Source: Syntrophales bacterium (GTDB lineage Bacteria > Desulfobacterota > Syntrophia > Syntrophales > UBA5619). Taken from it: 61,517 nucleotides of DNA. Shown here piece by piece: positions 8,889 through 17,274 of the stretch. The notes under the pieces were generated by a model that had not been told where the DNA came from, made no database searches, and saw nothing but the letters and a program-made list of their open reading frames with translations. The DNA lies in the NCBI GenBank assembly GCA_030654195.1, contig JAURXV010000037.1, positions 1 through 61,517 of the forward strand. The letters run 5' to 3'. Position numbers and translations under genes: made by a program. Position 1 is the stretch's first letter; the number at the start of each line of letters is the position of its first letter.

Positions 8889-9389
8889 TCAGGACCCCAT
8901 GCTCCGGACGATTTCGAAAAGATCGATCGGTTTTTCCCTCGGGACGCGCCACAATTCGATCTGCACCCCAGCATTCCGCAGGCCGGTGATATCCCGGATG
9001 TCCCCATCGCTCAGCAGGACGGATGGGGTACAACAAAGCCTGCATTCCTCGTTATAAATATTTCCGATATTCAGTTTATCAAATCGGAAGCCGTGCCGAT
9101 AGGCCGTCCATGCGGCGGAAACGGTGCTGAAGAGAACAATCGTCGAGGGGCCGCTGCCCCGCCGGAAAGCGTTGTTTTCCGCAAATTCCGCCACGCCGCT
9201 GATCACGACCCGGACTTTGCTGGGAACCGCCATCCGGATCACCGTCTCGCGGAAGAAATCGGAGGCTACCTGATCATCCGCTACAACAATGCAGGAAGCC
9301 TTGAGAAAAGGAACCCAAGCCTCCAGGATCTGGCCATGAACCAGACGGTTATCGACCCGCACAAGGGCTATATCCAATGAATCTTGCAA
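8889..9389 (-). CDS. PTS system mannose-family IIB component
   Basis: About 166-residue cytosolic phosphocarrier that takes the phosphate from IIA and gives it to the sugar at IIC. The phosphorylated histidine is in RVDNRLVHGQILEAWVP near residue 19, and later segments such as LNIGNIY fit IIB of this family. The first in-frame codon is a TTG 4 bases after the IIA stop, and a second TTG lies four codons on. The true start is uncertain, but the family normally begins only a few residues before LVRVDNR. The gap to IIC is 67 bases. Confidence 0.85.
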   Translation of the reverse strand: MQDSLDIALVRVDNRLVHGQILEAWVPFLKASCIVVADDQVASDFFRETVIRMAVPSKVRVVISGVAEFAENNAFRRGSGPSTIVLFSTVSAAWTAYRHGFRFDKLNIGNIYNEECRLCCTPSVLLSDGDIRDITGLRNAGVQIELWRVPREKPIDLFEIVRSMGS

Positions 9390-9393
9390 TGGG

Positions 9394-9801
9394 TTATCCG
9401 ACTTTTTTGCTCAGAATATCACTGGCAAGGGAGATGTTCTTGATTCCGTAATCCTTGATGAAATGGGCAAAATCCTCCAAGGTCATCCCTTCCCGGATGT
9501 CGGGGAGCTTCAGAAGCATCGGAAGGTTGACGCCGGTAATCACCTCTACCTTGCCCGTCTTCAGAAAGGAGAGGGCAAGGTTGGAGGGCGTCCCGCCGAA
9601 AAGATCCGTCAGAATAAGTACCCCCTGACCCTGCTCCAGCTTCTTGAGCGCCGTGCTCATCTCCTTTTTGATATCTTCCACCCCTTTGGTCTGGTCGACG
9701 GCGATATGAACGATCCCCTTTATGCTGCCGCGGATCAATTCCGCCGCCTTGATCAATTCGTTCCCCAGATTGCCGTGGGTGGTGATCAGTACGCCAATCA
9801 T
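9394..9801 (-). CDS. PTS system mannose-family IIA component
   Basis: 135-residue phosphocarrier that accepts phosphate from HPr. It opens with MIGVLITTHGNLGNEL, where the histidine at about residue 9 is the phosphorylation site, and has the family motif LTDLFGGTPSNLAL. The ATG at 9801 follows a GGGGG site. A 25-codon upstream extension has no family similarity and is not used. It is the first gene of the IIA-IIB-IIC-rimI-pyrK-pyrD run. No HPr, enzyme I or HPr kinase gene is in the window. Confidence 0.9.
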   Translation of the reverse strand: MIGVLITTHGNLGNELIKAAELIRGSIKGIVHIAVDQTKGVEDIKKEMSTALKKLEQGQGVLILTDLFGGTPSNLALSFLKTGKVEVITGVNLPMLLKLPDIREGMTLEDFAHFIKDYGIKNISLASDILSKKVG

Positions 9802-9885
9802 GATTTTTCCCCCATGTTCCGATATTTGGCGAAGGCTAATGGATTCAATCTCAATTGTCAAGGTGAATCGGGGCAACTGGGCGGT

Positions 9886-9932
9886 GGGGACAGATTTGAG
9901 GTCGGTTGGGGACAGATTTGAAATCTGTCCCC
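9886..9932. repeat. GGGGACAGATTT palindromic repeat
   Basis: Two direct copies of a 14-base unit beginning GGGGACAGATTTGA (9886-9899 and 9908-9921) lie 22 bases apart. The second is completed to a perfect 12-base-arm palindrome (9908-9932) with a one-base centre. It lies between the PTS IIA start and the addA stop. Elements of this type are usually dispersed REP-like sequences in proteobacteria, often mobilised by REP-associated transposases. No such transposase is in the window. Confidence 0.8.
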
Positions 9933-10017
9933 AGGTTGGTCATCACTTTGAAGGGCGTCGCGCAGACCGGATGAGCGTGTGGAGCGAAGGAAATTATACA
10001 CATTGCGTTTCCTCCGT

Positions 10018-12843
10018 TCATATCGTTAGTACTCGTTGCGGTTCGTCAACAAACAGCAGGTAGCATTCGATCGGGCGCCCGCCGAAGAGGCCCTGGAGGA
10101 TAGTCCTGTAGCGGATCATATGGGGGCGGTACTTGTCGGCAAGATGGCCAACGCGTCCCGTCTTGAAGTCGATAAGGGTGATGCGGTCGGGTGCGATGAT
10201 GAGCCTATCGACGATGCCAAACAAGCGGGTATCGGAGAGGTGCTGTTCGGTCAGCACGGTCCCAGGTCGGAAGAGGACCTCACGCACCTTCTGGTCGCTT
10301 AGGAACCGATTGACGGCGGCCCGTTCATCTGCGGCCAGGATGTCCGGGGCAATCGTCTGGCGATCGCCGGTGAGCCGGGCGAGCGCCGCGTGGATGCGAA
10401 TCCCCCTTTCGATCCCCGCCTCGATGGCGGCGGAGCGCAACGTCGGGTCCATTTCGTCGTCGTCCGCCGGTGCGATAAAGCCTTCGGCAAGGTCGGGCGC
10501 CGTCAGCTCCTCGTGGTCGGAGGGCCGCGGTTTCTCGGGACCGTAGTCATGCAGCCAGCCGAATTCGGTACGGTCGGCGTCCGGTATGGTTGTTTGAGCT
10601 GTGCGAAACATCAGCTCACCGAAGCCTTTCAGTGTGCCCTCTTTGTCGGCCCGCAGGATGATCGTCAGACTTTTCACGGCGCGGGTCGCGGCGACATAGA
10701 GCAGGTTGGCCGTCTCTTCGGCCTTTTCTTCCTTCACCGCTGCCGCCGCATCTGCGATGGCCGCCACTCCGGCTATCGGGCCGGTGGCGAGAAAGGCTAT
10801 CTCATCCTTGCTCAGGGTGAGCGGACAGCCGTCGTCGGGATGGGGGATCTCGGGCGCCCTGTCGAGTCCCTCTTTCCAGAAGAGAAAGACATGGGGGAAT
10901 TCAAGCCCCTTGGTGCCGTGTATCGTCGCTAGTTTCACGCGGTCGGCGTGCTCCCCCTCCGGGACGGTGATGAGGCGCGACATCGTGAGAAGATAGCGCA
11001 GGAAGGCTGCTGCATCGACAGCATCGGGCCGGTTGAAGTAACGCTCCGCCTCATCCCACAGCGTCTCGATGAGTACACGAGGAAAATAGGGCACGAGCTC
11101 GCGCAGGGCGGCGGCAAAGGCCGCAAAACGGTGCGGCCGGGGCGCCGTGCCGATGGTCCCGGAAAACCGCACGACGGCCGCCGTCAATGCCTCGTCGTAG
11201 CCCAGTGACGTGAGGGCGCGGGGGATAAAGCGGCCGTCATGGCCGGTGTAAAGGGCGATGAGCGAAAGATAGAGCGCCGTCCCCTCGCGGAGCGCCAGGA
11301 ACTCGCGTCCGCGGATCCCCGAGGTGGGAATCCCGGCCTGTGCCAGCGCCGCAGCGGCCTTGTCCATATGCCCGTTGGTGCGGCACAGAACCGCCATCCC
11401 GCCCCAGGGGCACCCGCACTTCTCCTTTTTTTGTATAATGGCCTCGACGAGCCGATCGTAGGCCGAATCATCGCCGGCGCCGCAGGCTGCCGGGATGACC
11501 GCCACCTCGGAGATGCCGCTGTAGGGATGCTTCGGCTTTTCGGGCGGCGTTTGAAGGTTGACTTTGTCGGTTCCGGCGAAGAGCTTGGCGACCAGATGGT
11601 TGAAGAAGTCGATGAGAAGCGGAGTCGAGCGGTAGTTGCATGGCAGCGTCTCGGCGGCGATCTGTCCGCTTGCGATAGGGGGGGCGATGGAGGCCCGGAG
11701 CTGATCTGGCGCCGCATCCCGCCATTGGTAGATCGACTGTTTCCAGTCTCCCACGAGAAAGATCGACCGTTCCCCCTCGGCATTCGCCCCCACGGAGCCG
11801 AGGATATCCTCGATCAGCGGCCGGAGCAGGTCAAACTGGATTTGCGATGTGTCCTGGAACTCGTCGAGGAGCAGATGCGCCGTCCGGTGGAACCCCAGTT
11901 CGTAGAGGCGCGCCATGAAGAGCGGCCGGTCGGGGCTGTCAGGCCCGTCAAGGTCAATGAGTGCCTTGGGGATATCGTCGAAATAGAGCCGGCCGAGACG
12001 TTCCTTCTCCTCGGTGAGCACTGCGGCTCGCAAGGCGCTGAAGCGCTTGAGAAGGGCGCTGCGCAACCGCTTGGTGTTGACGAGATGCTCGGCGACGAGG
12101 CGGCGCATCGAGGGATAGAGCTCCCGCAAGGCGGCGTAGGCGGGCGTCTGGCGGTCGGCGGCGGCCACACGAACGTCCGCCAGATCGGATTTGAGGAAGA
12201 GCGCCCGTTTGAGATCCACCGCGGCGAGCGGTTCAAGAAGGGGGTCGACCACCTGCGTGCGTAGAGCCCCCTTCGTCGCCTCCGCGACCGCCTGCACCTG
12301 CGCCCGCAACCGCTCGTACTCAGCGTCGAGGCGCGCCTGTTTGACCTTGAGCTCGTCGAGCAGGTCGTCGGGACAGGTCCATGCCTCCAGCGCCTCCTTG
12401 CCCTTGTCCAACGCTTCGATCAGCGACTCGGGCGGCATATGAAGGATGCGCGCCGCGATCAGGATGCTTTCGATGTCGGCGAGAATGAGCGGATGCTGAA
12501 AAAAACGCTCGTCGGCGAGCGCGGTGATGATTGCCTTTTCGTGATCGTCGGCCACCTGCGGCACATAGGCTTCCGTCGAAAGGAACCGGTGGAAGAGCGC
12601 ATCGATGGTCGAGAAGTGGACCCTGGCGGCCCGCATGATGAGCCGCAGTTTGTCGGCGGGGCTCTCCTCTCCCTTCTCGATGGCTTCGAGGATCCGTTTT
12701 TCCATCTCGGCCGCCGCGGCGCGGGTGAAGGTGGCAGCGACAACGAATTCCGTATCCTGCCCGATATGGCGGCGGACCTCCCGGGTCAGACGGAAGGTCT
12801 TCCCCGAACCGGCCGAAGCGGTGACGAAGAGGCTTTTCACCAT
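10018..12843 (-). CDS. addA: AddA-like UvrD-family helicase/nuclease
   Basis: 941-residue helicase-nuclease that processes double-strand breaks for RecA loading. Superfamily-1 motifs are all present in order: Walker A TASAGSGKT (residues 7-15), Ia AATFTRAAAAEM, II LLLDEFQDTSQ, III VGDWKQSIYQWRDA, IV LPCNYRSTPL, V ATIHGTKGLEFPHV and VI NLLYVAATRA. The C-terminal PD-(D/E)XK nuclease is GIVDRLII...ITLIDFKTGR. It is shorter than Bacillus AddA (about 1,230 residues). Its ATG overlaps the addB stop by 7 bases, which implies translational coupling. Acts in the cytosol on DNA ends as a heterodimer with the next protein. Confidence 0.9.
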   Translation of the reverse strand: MVKSLFVTASAGSGKTFRLTREVRRHIGQDTEFVVAATFTRAAAAEMEKRILEAIEKGEESPADKLRLIMRAARVHFSTIDALFHRFLSTEAYVPQVADDHEKAIITALADERFFQHPLILADIESILIAARILHMPPESLIEALDKGKEALEAWTCPDDLLDELKVKQARLDAEYERLRAQVQAVAEATKGALRTQVVDPLLEPLAAVDLKRALFLKSDLADVRVAAADRQTPAYAALRELYPSMRRLVAEHLVNTKRLRSALLKRFSALRAAVLTEEKERLGRLYFDDIPKALIDLDGPDSPDRPLFMARLYELGFHRTAHLLLDEFQDTSQIQFDLLRPLIEDILGSVGANAEGERSIFLVGDWKQSIYQWRDAAPDQLRASIAPPIASGQIAAETLPCNYRSTPLLIDFFNHLVAKLFAGTDKVNLQTPPEKPKHPYSGISEVAVIPAACGAGDDSAYDRLVEAIIQKKEKCGCPWGGMAVLCRTNGHMDKAAAALAQAGIPTSGIRGREFLALREGTALYLSLIALYTGHDGRFIPRALTSLGYDEALTAAVVRFSGTIGTAPRPHRFAAFAAALRELVPYFPRVLIETLWDEAERYFNRPDAVDAAAFLRYLLTMSRLITVPEGEHADRVKLATIHGTKGLEFPHVFLFWKEGLDRAPEIPHPDDGCPLTLSKDEIAFLATGPIAGVAAIADAAAAVKEEKAEETANLLYVAATRAVKSLTIILRADKEGTLKGFGELMFRTAQTTIPDADRTEFGWLHDYGPEKPRPSDHEELTAPDLAEGFIAPADDDEMDPTLRSAAIEAGIERGIRIHAALARLTGDRQTIAPDILAADERAAVNRFLSDQKVREVLFRPGTVLTEQHLSDTRLFGIVDRLIIAPDRITLIDFKTGRVGHLADKYRPHMIRYRTILQGLFGGRPIECYLLFVDEPQRVLTI

Positions 12844-15248
12844 GGGCGGCCTCCCGTCCGGTAGAGATCCGGCTTGAGGCAGAGCGCTTTGTGGGGGCAG
12901 TAAGAACAGCCCTCGGCGCGGTAGTTGGGAGCGAAGCGCTCCAGGGCCAGCATCCCGTTGAGCCGCTGCGCGATGCGCTCCATCGTGGCGTCGCAGCCGG
13001 CCAGGTCCTCCTCCGTGAGTCGGCCCTCATAATCACCGCGTACCCTCGGCCTCAGAAAGATATGGGCCGCATCGACCCGGCCGGGCGTCGTCCTTTTGTT
13101 GTGCAGCGCGAGATAGGCATAGATGATCAGTTGAAAACGGTCGTCGAAGAAGTCGGCCTCTTCCACCCGGTCGGCCAGCAGTCCCTTTCGGGAAAACTTT
13201 TCCCTGTATTTCAGGTCGGCGATGAGCTGTTTTTCCCCCTGAAGCTGCACGCGGTCGATGCGTCCTTTGAGTTGGTAACGGCCGCCGCCGAAAGGGGCCA
13301 CCAGTTCGAGTTCAGTGTCGGTCACCTCGTCGGAAAAGAGAAGCGGCCGATCCTTTTCTTTCTCCCATGCGGCGATATCGGCCAGATGGCTCTGGACGAT
13401 GGCCTTGCGAACGGCCTGGTCCGGGAGTTTCGAACGGAGATTCGCGTCGCTCTCCCAGCTTTCCTCAAATAGTTTGCGCCACCGGTCGGCGGCAGGGCGA
13501 TGAGTCTTCAGTTTGGCGAAGACACGGTGGAGGAAATCTCCGATGAGGAGGTTCGCATGCTCCTCGTCTTCAAAGCAGGGGGGCGGTATTACGCCCTGTA
13601 TCTCTTCAAGGATAAAGCGGCACGGACAGGTGAAAAAGCGCTTCAGTGAGCTGAAGGACCAGGTGTGCCGCCGTAGCTGCTCCTTCAGTTCATCTGTGTT
13701 CTCTATGGTGAGGCTGCCGGTCGGCACGTGGAACGGTGTCGGAGCCATCAGCCGCTTCACCGGTTTTTTACCGAATTCAGTGGCAAGGAACGAGAAGTGG
13801 GGCGACGGCGCCTCGCCGTTTGCCTGGTCATAGAGGGCCGCGATGTGGGCTGTGCGACCGAAGGAAAGAAACTGCCGCAGAGCGAGATCGTCGGCCTCGT
13901 ACTGCGTCCGGTAGATGCGCGGCAAATGGATCAGATTCAGGTAGGGGCCGCTGAAGGGCTTTCGCGGGAAGATGCCGCTGTTCATCGGGAGGATCACGGC
14001 GCGTCCATAGGGGATGCCGGTCGCGTCGCCCATCCCCACCACTTGTATCGGCGCGCTGCGCTTGCCGCGCAGTCGCAGTTTCTTTGCAGCGATGAGGTAC
14101 TCGGCGAGTGGTGACCACTCGTCGCCCATCAACGGGCGGAGACGCTCCAGTTCGTCGCACAGCGTGATCGCCCCCTCGAACGCGGAATGGTCGGCCTCGT
14201 CGAGTTCGTTCCACCGGGCGGTAAGCTCGGCGACGAGATCCCGCCGCACAGCCGCCAGCCCCTTTCCACCGCGGATCGCCTCGCGCAGGCGGTGCGCAGC
14301 CGCGAAGTGAGTGAAGGGGAGCCACGGTGCAAAGTTGACCTGTCCGCCGAGCGGACGGAAGAGGAGTTCCCACAGATAAAACGAGAGTCGCTCGTCCAAA
14401 GGCACGATAAATAGCTGTTCCCCATCGCCCCGGGGACTGCGCAAAAAGGCGTCGATTTCATAGGCCAGGAGCGCCGGCAGGGCGGCCCGTTCAGCCAGTT
14501 CGGAAAAACCAAGCCCCTCACCCGTATTGCGCCTTTCGGCAATATCGATACGCCGAACGAGGGTCAAGGCCGTCTCGTAATCGGGCGGCTCTGTCGGCAT
14601 GTGAGGGCCAAAAAGCGGCGCGTCCACAAAGAGCCGATCGCGCGGGATACGGCTGAAAAAGCGCTGGCTCACCGGGGTCATGAGTGGCAGCCCCACGAAA
14701 AATTCACAATCGCCTGGCGCCAGTTCGGCGAACCGTGCCGCTTCGAACGACGGATAGAACAGTCCCTCCCGAGCAAGGCGGGCGCGGAATGCCTCCATCG
14801 TCGCAAAGAACCGATCTATCCGATCGAGTTGTTCGTGCCCGATTCTGTCCAGGGCGCGCAACTCCGGGATGCTCACAGAGAACTCGACAATCGTGGTCAG
14901 GAACGAGAGCAGCCGCTGGGTGTCAGCCGGTGGTAGGGAGAGGCCCTCTTCACGGCACCGAAGGGCATGGAAACGTAGAAAGGCCTCATCCTCCGGCACG
15001 GCAATGCGGCCGGTCGCCTCAGCGATACGGCGGGTCCTGTAGTCGTCGAAAGAAAGGATGGTCGGGAGGAGACCGCCGATCCGGGTATGGACGAGGTGAT
15101 GCAAAAAGTCGCGGCCGCGGCCAGTCATAGAAATGGCCGTGAATCCGCTCATGTCCGGATAATGGGCGTGGAGCCGCTCGATGAGGGCATCTGTGGCCGG
15201 ATGGAGGTCATCCGGCAGAGGGTTGGGATGGACGATCTGATGGGTCAT
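12837..15248 (-). CDS. addB: AddB-like nuclease with Fe-S cluster
   Basis: About 803-residue partner of AddA. The C-terminal nuclease domain has an isolated cysteine pair in FTCPCRFILEEIQG, the catalytic strand QLIADLKYREKF and the closing CSYCPHKALC. Together these give the C...C-x2-C-x5-C iron-sulfur staple of AddB. The N-terminal half is a degenerate helicase-like domain with no intact Walker A, so this protein is the scanning/nuclease subunit. Codon 11 (ATG 15248) has a GGAAGGAAT site and lies just downstream of a promoter, so it is preferred over the ATG at 15278. It is shorter than Bacillus AddB (about 1,160 residues). Confidence 0.85.
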   Translation of the reverse strand: MTHQIVHPNPLPDDLHPATDALIERLHAHYPDMSGFTAISMTGRGRDFLHHLVHTRIGGLLPTILSFDDYRTRRIAEATGRIAVPEDEAFLRFHALRCREEGLSLPPADTQRLLSFLTTIVEFSVSIPELRALDRIGHEQLDRIDRFFATMEAFRARLAREGLFYPSFEAARFAELAPGDCEFFVGLPLMTPVSQRFFSRIPRDRLFVDAPLFGPHMPTEPPDYETALTLVRRIDIAERRNTGEGLGFSELAERAALPALLAYEIDAFLRSPRGDGEQLFIVPLDERLSFYLWELLFRPLGGQVNFAPWLPFTHFAAAHRLREAIRGGKGLAAVRRDLVAELTARWNELDEADHSAFEGAITLCDELERLRPLMGDEWSPLAEYLIAAKKLRLRGKRSAPIQVVGMGDATGIPYGRAVILPMNSGIFPRKPFSGPYLNLIHLPRIYRTQYEADDLALRQFLSFGRTAHIAALYDQANGEAPSPHFSFLATEFGKKPVKRLMAPTPFHVPTGSLTIENTDELKEQLRRHTWSFSSLKRFFTCPCRFILEEIQGVIPPPCFEDEEHANLLIGDFLHRVFAKLKTHRPAADRWRKLFEESWESDANLRSKLPDQAVRKAIVQSHLADIAAWEKEKDRPLLFSDEVTDTELELVAPFGGGRYQLKGRIDRVQLQGEKQLIADLKYREKFSRKGLLADRVEEADFFDDRFQLIIYAYLALHNKRTTPGRVDAAHIFLRPRVRGDYEGRLTEEDLAGCDATMERIAQRLNGMLALERFAPNYRAEGCSYCPHKALCLKPDLYRTGGRPW

Positions 15249-15620
15249 AGCGACAGATTCCTTCCCGGATTGTATCATGAAAAACTATATCGTCAGTTTC
15301 CCGTTGTCGGTATTGTGTTTCAAACCATAATTGATAAGGCATTGCTTTTTCACGGCCGGAATATACCAGTGTTTCGATCCCTATTCAACAAAATGCTACG
15401 GTGATTCAGTATCAACACTTGTATTTATTATCAGTAAAGTTTGTTTTGACGATATATTAATAATGACGAGCTGTTGTACACCTACAGCTGTTCTTGATTG
15501 CCTGGCAGTTGTGCGTGAAGATATCCAATAGAAATGTTCATACAGGAAACCGATGCCAGCATGCTAAGCTAACTATCCGCTCAATCAGTTTACGGGCAAA
15601 AGTCATATGTATTATTATAG
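15249..15620. other. AT-rich intergenic region
   Basis: About 370 AT-rich bases between addB and a small secreted-protein gene. The right-hand part has only short, unconvincing reading frames with odd residue composition and no good ribosome site. Apart from the addB promoter at its left end I see no gene, terminator or RNA. Confidence 0.5.
15269..15296 (-). promoter_or_regulatory. Candidate promoter for addBA
   Basis: Leftward -35 CTGACG (15291-15296) and -10 TACAAT (15269-15274) with a 16-base spacer, about 20 bases before the addB ATG at 15248. The -10 is good and the -35 moderate. Confidence 0.45.
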
Positions 15621-16430
15621 CTACTTAATTACAGCATATGAACTAAATTGCCTATAAGCATGACAAGACGCCCATTTTCCAAAAACTTCTGCCTTCACAA
15701 TGCAAGACACGACGCCATATTCAATTATGACCCAAACATTACCATAATTTAAGTCGGTTGCTGTTGTTGAGCGCGGCTTGCCGGCAAATTTAATGACCTC
15801 CTCACGCGTCATACCCAGTTCTACATTATCTACGGCAGCTTTTGATTTTGATTTTATTTCATATTTTACTTTTTCCAATTCGTCCATTTTTCCAAATGCT
15901 TCCGTTCGCTCTTTCCGAAGCGTGATTACTTCATCTAAATTTTTTGTAGTAAGCTTTTGTTGTAAGTTTTTCAGCTTATCCTCCATCCCTTGAAGTTGTC
16001 GTTGCTGATCAACGACCTTTTTCTCCAACTCCCTATCGGACTTAATTTGCTTAACTCTTTCTCGAAAGGAATCGATATCAACATCAGCTTTAACGGTCAT
16101 CAAGATGATTTGGGTCTCTCCTACAAACTTAATTTCCTCGGAGGCAATATCAACTTTAACAATTGCTCCAGCAAAAGTCCTTATTTCATCACGGGTCAAT
16201 TGGAAATTCTTTACCTCTGTGGAACTCTCAATATAAGTCCCTGCTTTCTCAATAGCCAACCGCTTTGCTTCGATAAAGCAGATTCTTTTTGCATCGTTTT
16301 TAGTGTCATTATCTCCCATTGTGTATTTATAACTGGCGAAAACAGATTCTGAGGCTGGGTATGCTGTTGAAGTAAAGTACAATGAAATCATGGCAATAAA
16401 CAGTAAAATAAAGGAATGTTTATTTTTCAT
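15621..16430 (-). CDS. Exported coiled-coil protein with SmpA/OmlA-like tail
   Basis: 269-residue protein of unknown function. A signal peptide is clear: Lys-rich start, hydrophobic core ILLFIAMISLYF, and probable cleavage near AYPAS (about residue 26). Residues 30-130 resemble the LPP20/FlgT-like fold of exported proteins (acidic/basic strands with EAKRLAIEKAGTYIES). Residues 130-195 are a coiled coil rich in Lys/Glu/Gln. Residues 200-235 (VELGMTREEVIKFAGKPRS) match the BamE/SmpA-type GMT...V...GKP motif. It starts 4 bases inside the upstream gene. The AT-rich composition differs from all neighbours, suggesting transfer. Probably periplasmic or outer-membrane associated. Confidence 0.7.
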   Translation of the reverse strand: MKNKHSFILLFIAMISLYFTSTAYPASESVFASYKYTMGDNDTKNDAKRICFIEAKRLAIEKAGTYIESSTEVKNFQLTRDEIRTFAGAIVKVDIASEEIKFVGETQIILMTVKADVDIDSFRERVKQIKSDRELEKKVVDQQRQLQGMEDKLKNLQQKLTTKNLDEVITLRKERTEAFGKMDELEKVKYEIKSKSKAAVDNVELGMTREEVIKFAGKPRSTTATDLNYGNVWVIIEYGVVSCIVKAEVFGKWASCHAYRQFSSYAVIK

Positions 16431-16795
16431 ACCTTACTCCATAATAATCTCAGCACTATGCCACCGTACGCCCATATCAGCGTTCCAGCTATTAGAAGTC
16501 GAATACTCCACCTGTATGCTTTTATATCCAGTTCAAATTGTTTGGATTGCTCAATTTCTTCAGGTGTTGGCACGAAATTACCGCCATCTATTGTCTTCTC
16601 GCCTTTCATAAACTCCTCGTATCCAAGGCGAATAATCTTCCTCGCAGCAAGAATCACGCCCCCAACTGTCACAACAGCACCCGACGATTGGAACCATTCA
16701 ACGTCCTTCAGACAAACGCTAATGGCAAACGATAAGACGGTGATCGCTGTCGAGCAAGCCGGTATAATATAGATATTAGAAAGCAAATATCGCAT
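16427..16795 (-). CDS. Small membrane protein, unknown function
   Basis: 122-residue protein with two to three hydrophobic segments (about residues 8-28, 38-50 and 97-117) separated by a charged loop. I recognise no family. A GGGAG site lies 5 bases before the ATG. Its stop overlaps the start of the following exported-protein gene by 4 bases (ATGA), so the two are translationally coupled and likely act together at the envelope. It shares the AT-rich composition of that gene. Confidence 0.6.
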   Translation of the reverse strand: MRYLLSNIYIIPACSTAITVLSFAISVCLKDVEWFQSSGAVVTVGGVILAARKIIRLGYEEFMKGEKTIDGGNFVPTPEEIEQSKQFELDIKAYRWSIRLLIAGTLIWAYGGIVLRLLWSKV

Positions 16796-17254
16796 GTATG
16801 CTCCCGTCTAACGGACATTTATAATGTAAACTGCCATCTTGGTTGCAAATCAATGCACCCACCTGCTTTATATAAAATATTTTGTCCGGTGAAAAGAAAA
16901 TTCCATTGTGTTTATCCTTTATCATGATCGCTAAAAAATCAACATCCTTTATTATTTTTTGAAATCAAGCATTTTCTTCAGGGGCTACGTTTTACTGACT
17001 TCAGGAAGCACGGGTGTTTTGTACTCGAACAGAAAATAGGCTGTCAAAACTATGCGACGTTCAAACCGCATTCAACGCTCTGGCCCGATCAAGCGCTCTG
17101 AACCTTTGCATATCTGGCTTATCCTGTCCTTGATGCTCTGTATCTATAACAGGAGGCAGTATGCTTCAATCGAACGAACCTAATATTTTTGCCAGAGATA
17201 TATTTTGCGGGATTTCTTTTGTGGGTGCGGGCCTGAAGAAGAAAAGGGAAACCC
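16796..17254. other. AT-rich intergenic region with one small ORF
   Basis: About 460 bases upstream of the AT-rich gene pair. The left part is very AT-rich and holds a candidate leftward promoter. Towards the right composition returns to normal, and a short rightward frame with a strong ribosome site begins at 17161. No other feature is seen. Confidence 0.5.
16867..16895 (-). promoter_or_regulatory. Candidate promoter for the AT-rich gene pair
   Basis: Leftward -35 TTTTCA (16890-16895) and -10 TATAAA (16867-16872) with a 17-base spacer, about 70 bases before the ATG at 16795. The surroundings are AT-rich, so a chance match is possible. Confidence 0.35.
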
Positions 17255-17274
17255 CTAAAGCTCCTTATCCTTGA
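17161..17274 (+). CDS. Possible 37-residue small protein
   Basis: A 37-codon frame starts at an ATG with a perfect AGGAGG site and 4-base spacing, the strongest such site in this region. The predicted peptide begins MLQSNEPNIFARDIF and ends in a basic segment GLKKKRETPKAP. It has no recognised family and overlaps the 3' end of the leftward ATPase gene by 20 bases. The ribosome site is the only support; it could be chance or the relic of a larger gene. Confidence 0.3.
   Translation: MLQSNEPNIFARDIFCGISFVGAGLKKKRETPKAPYP

Noticed and set aside
15331-15531. 66-codon frame in the gap upstream of addB
   Set aside because: No ribosome site, unusual cysteine-rich composition, no family features, and the promoter of addB lies at its edge.
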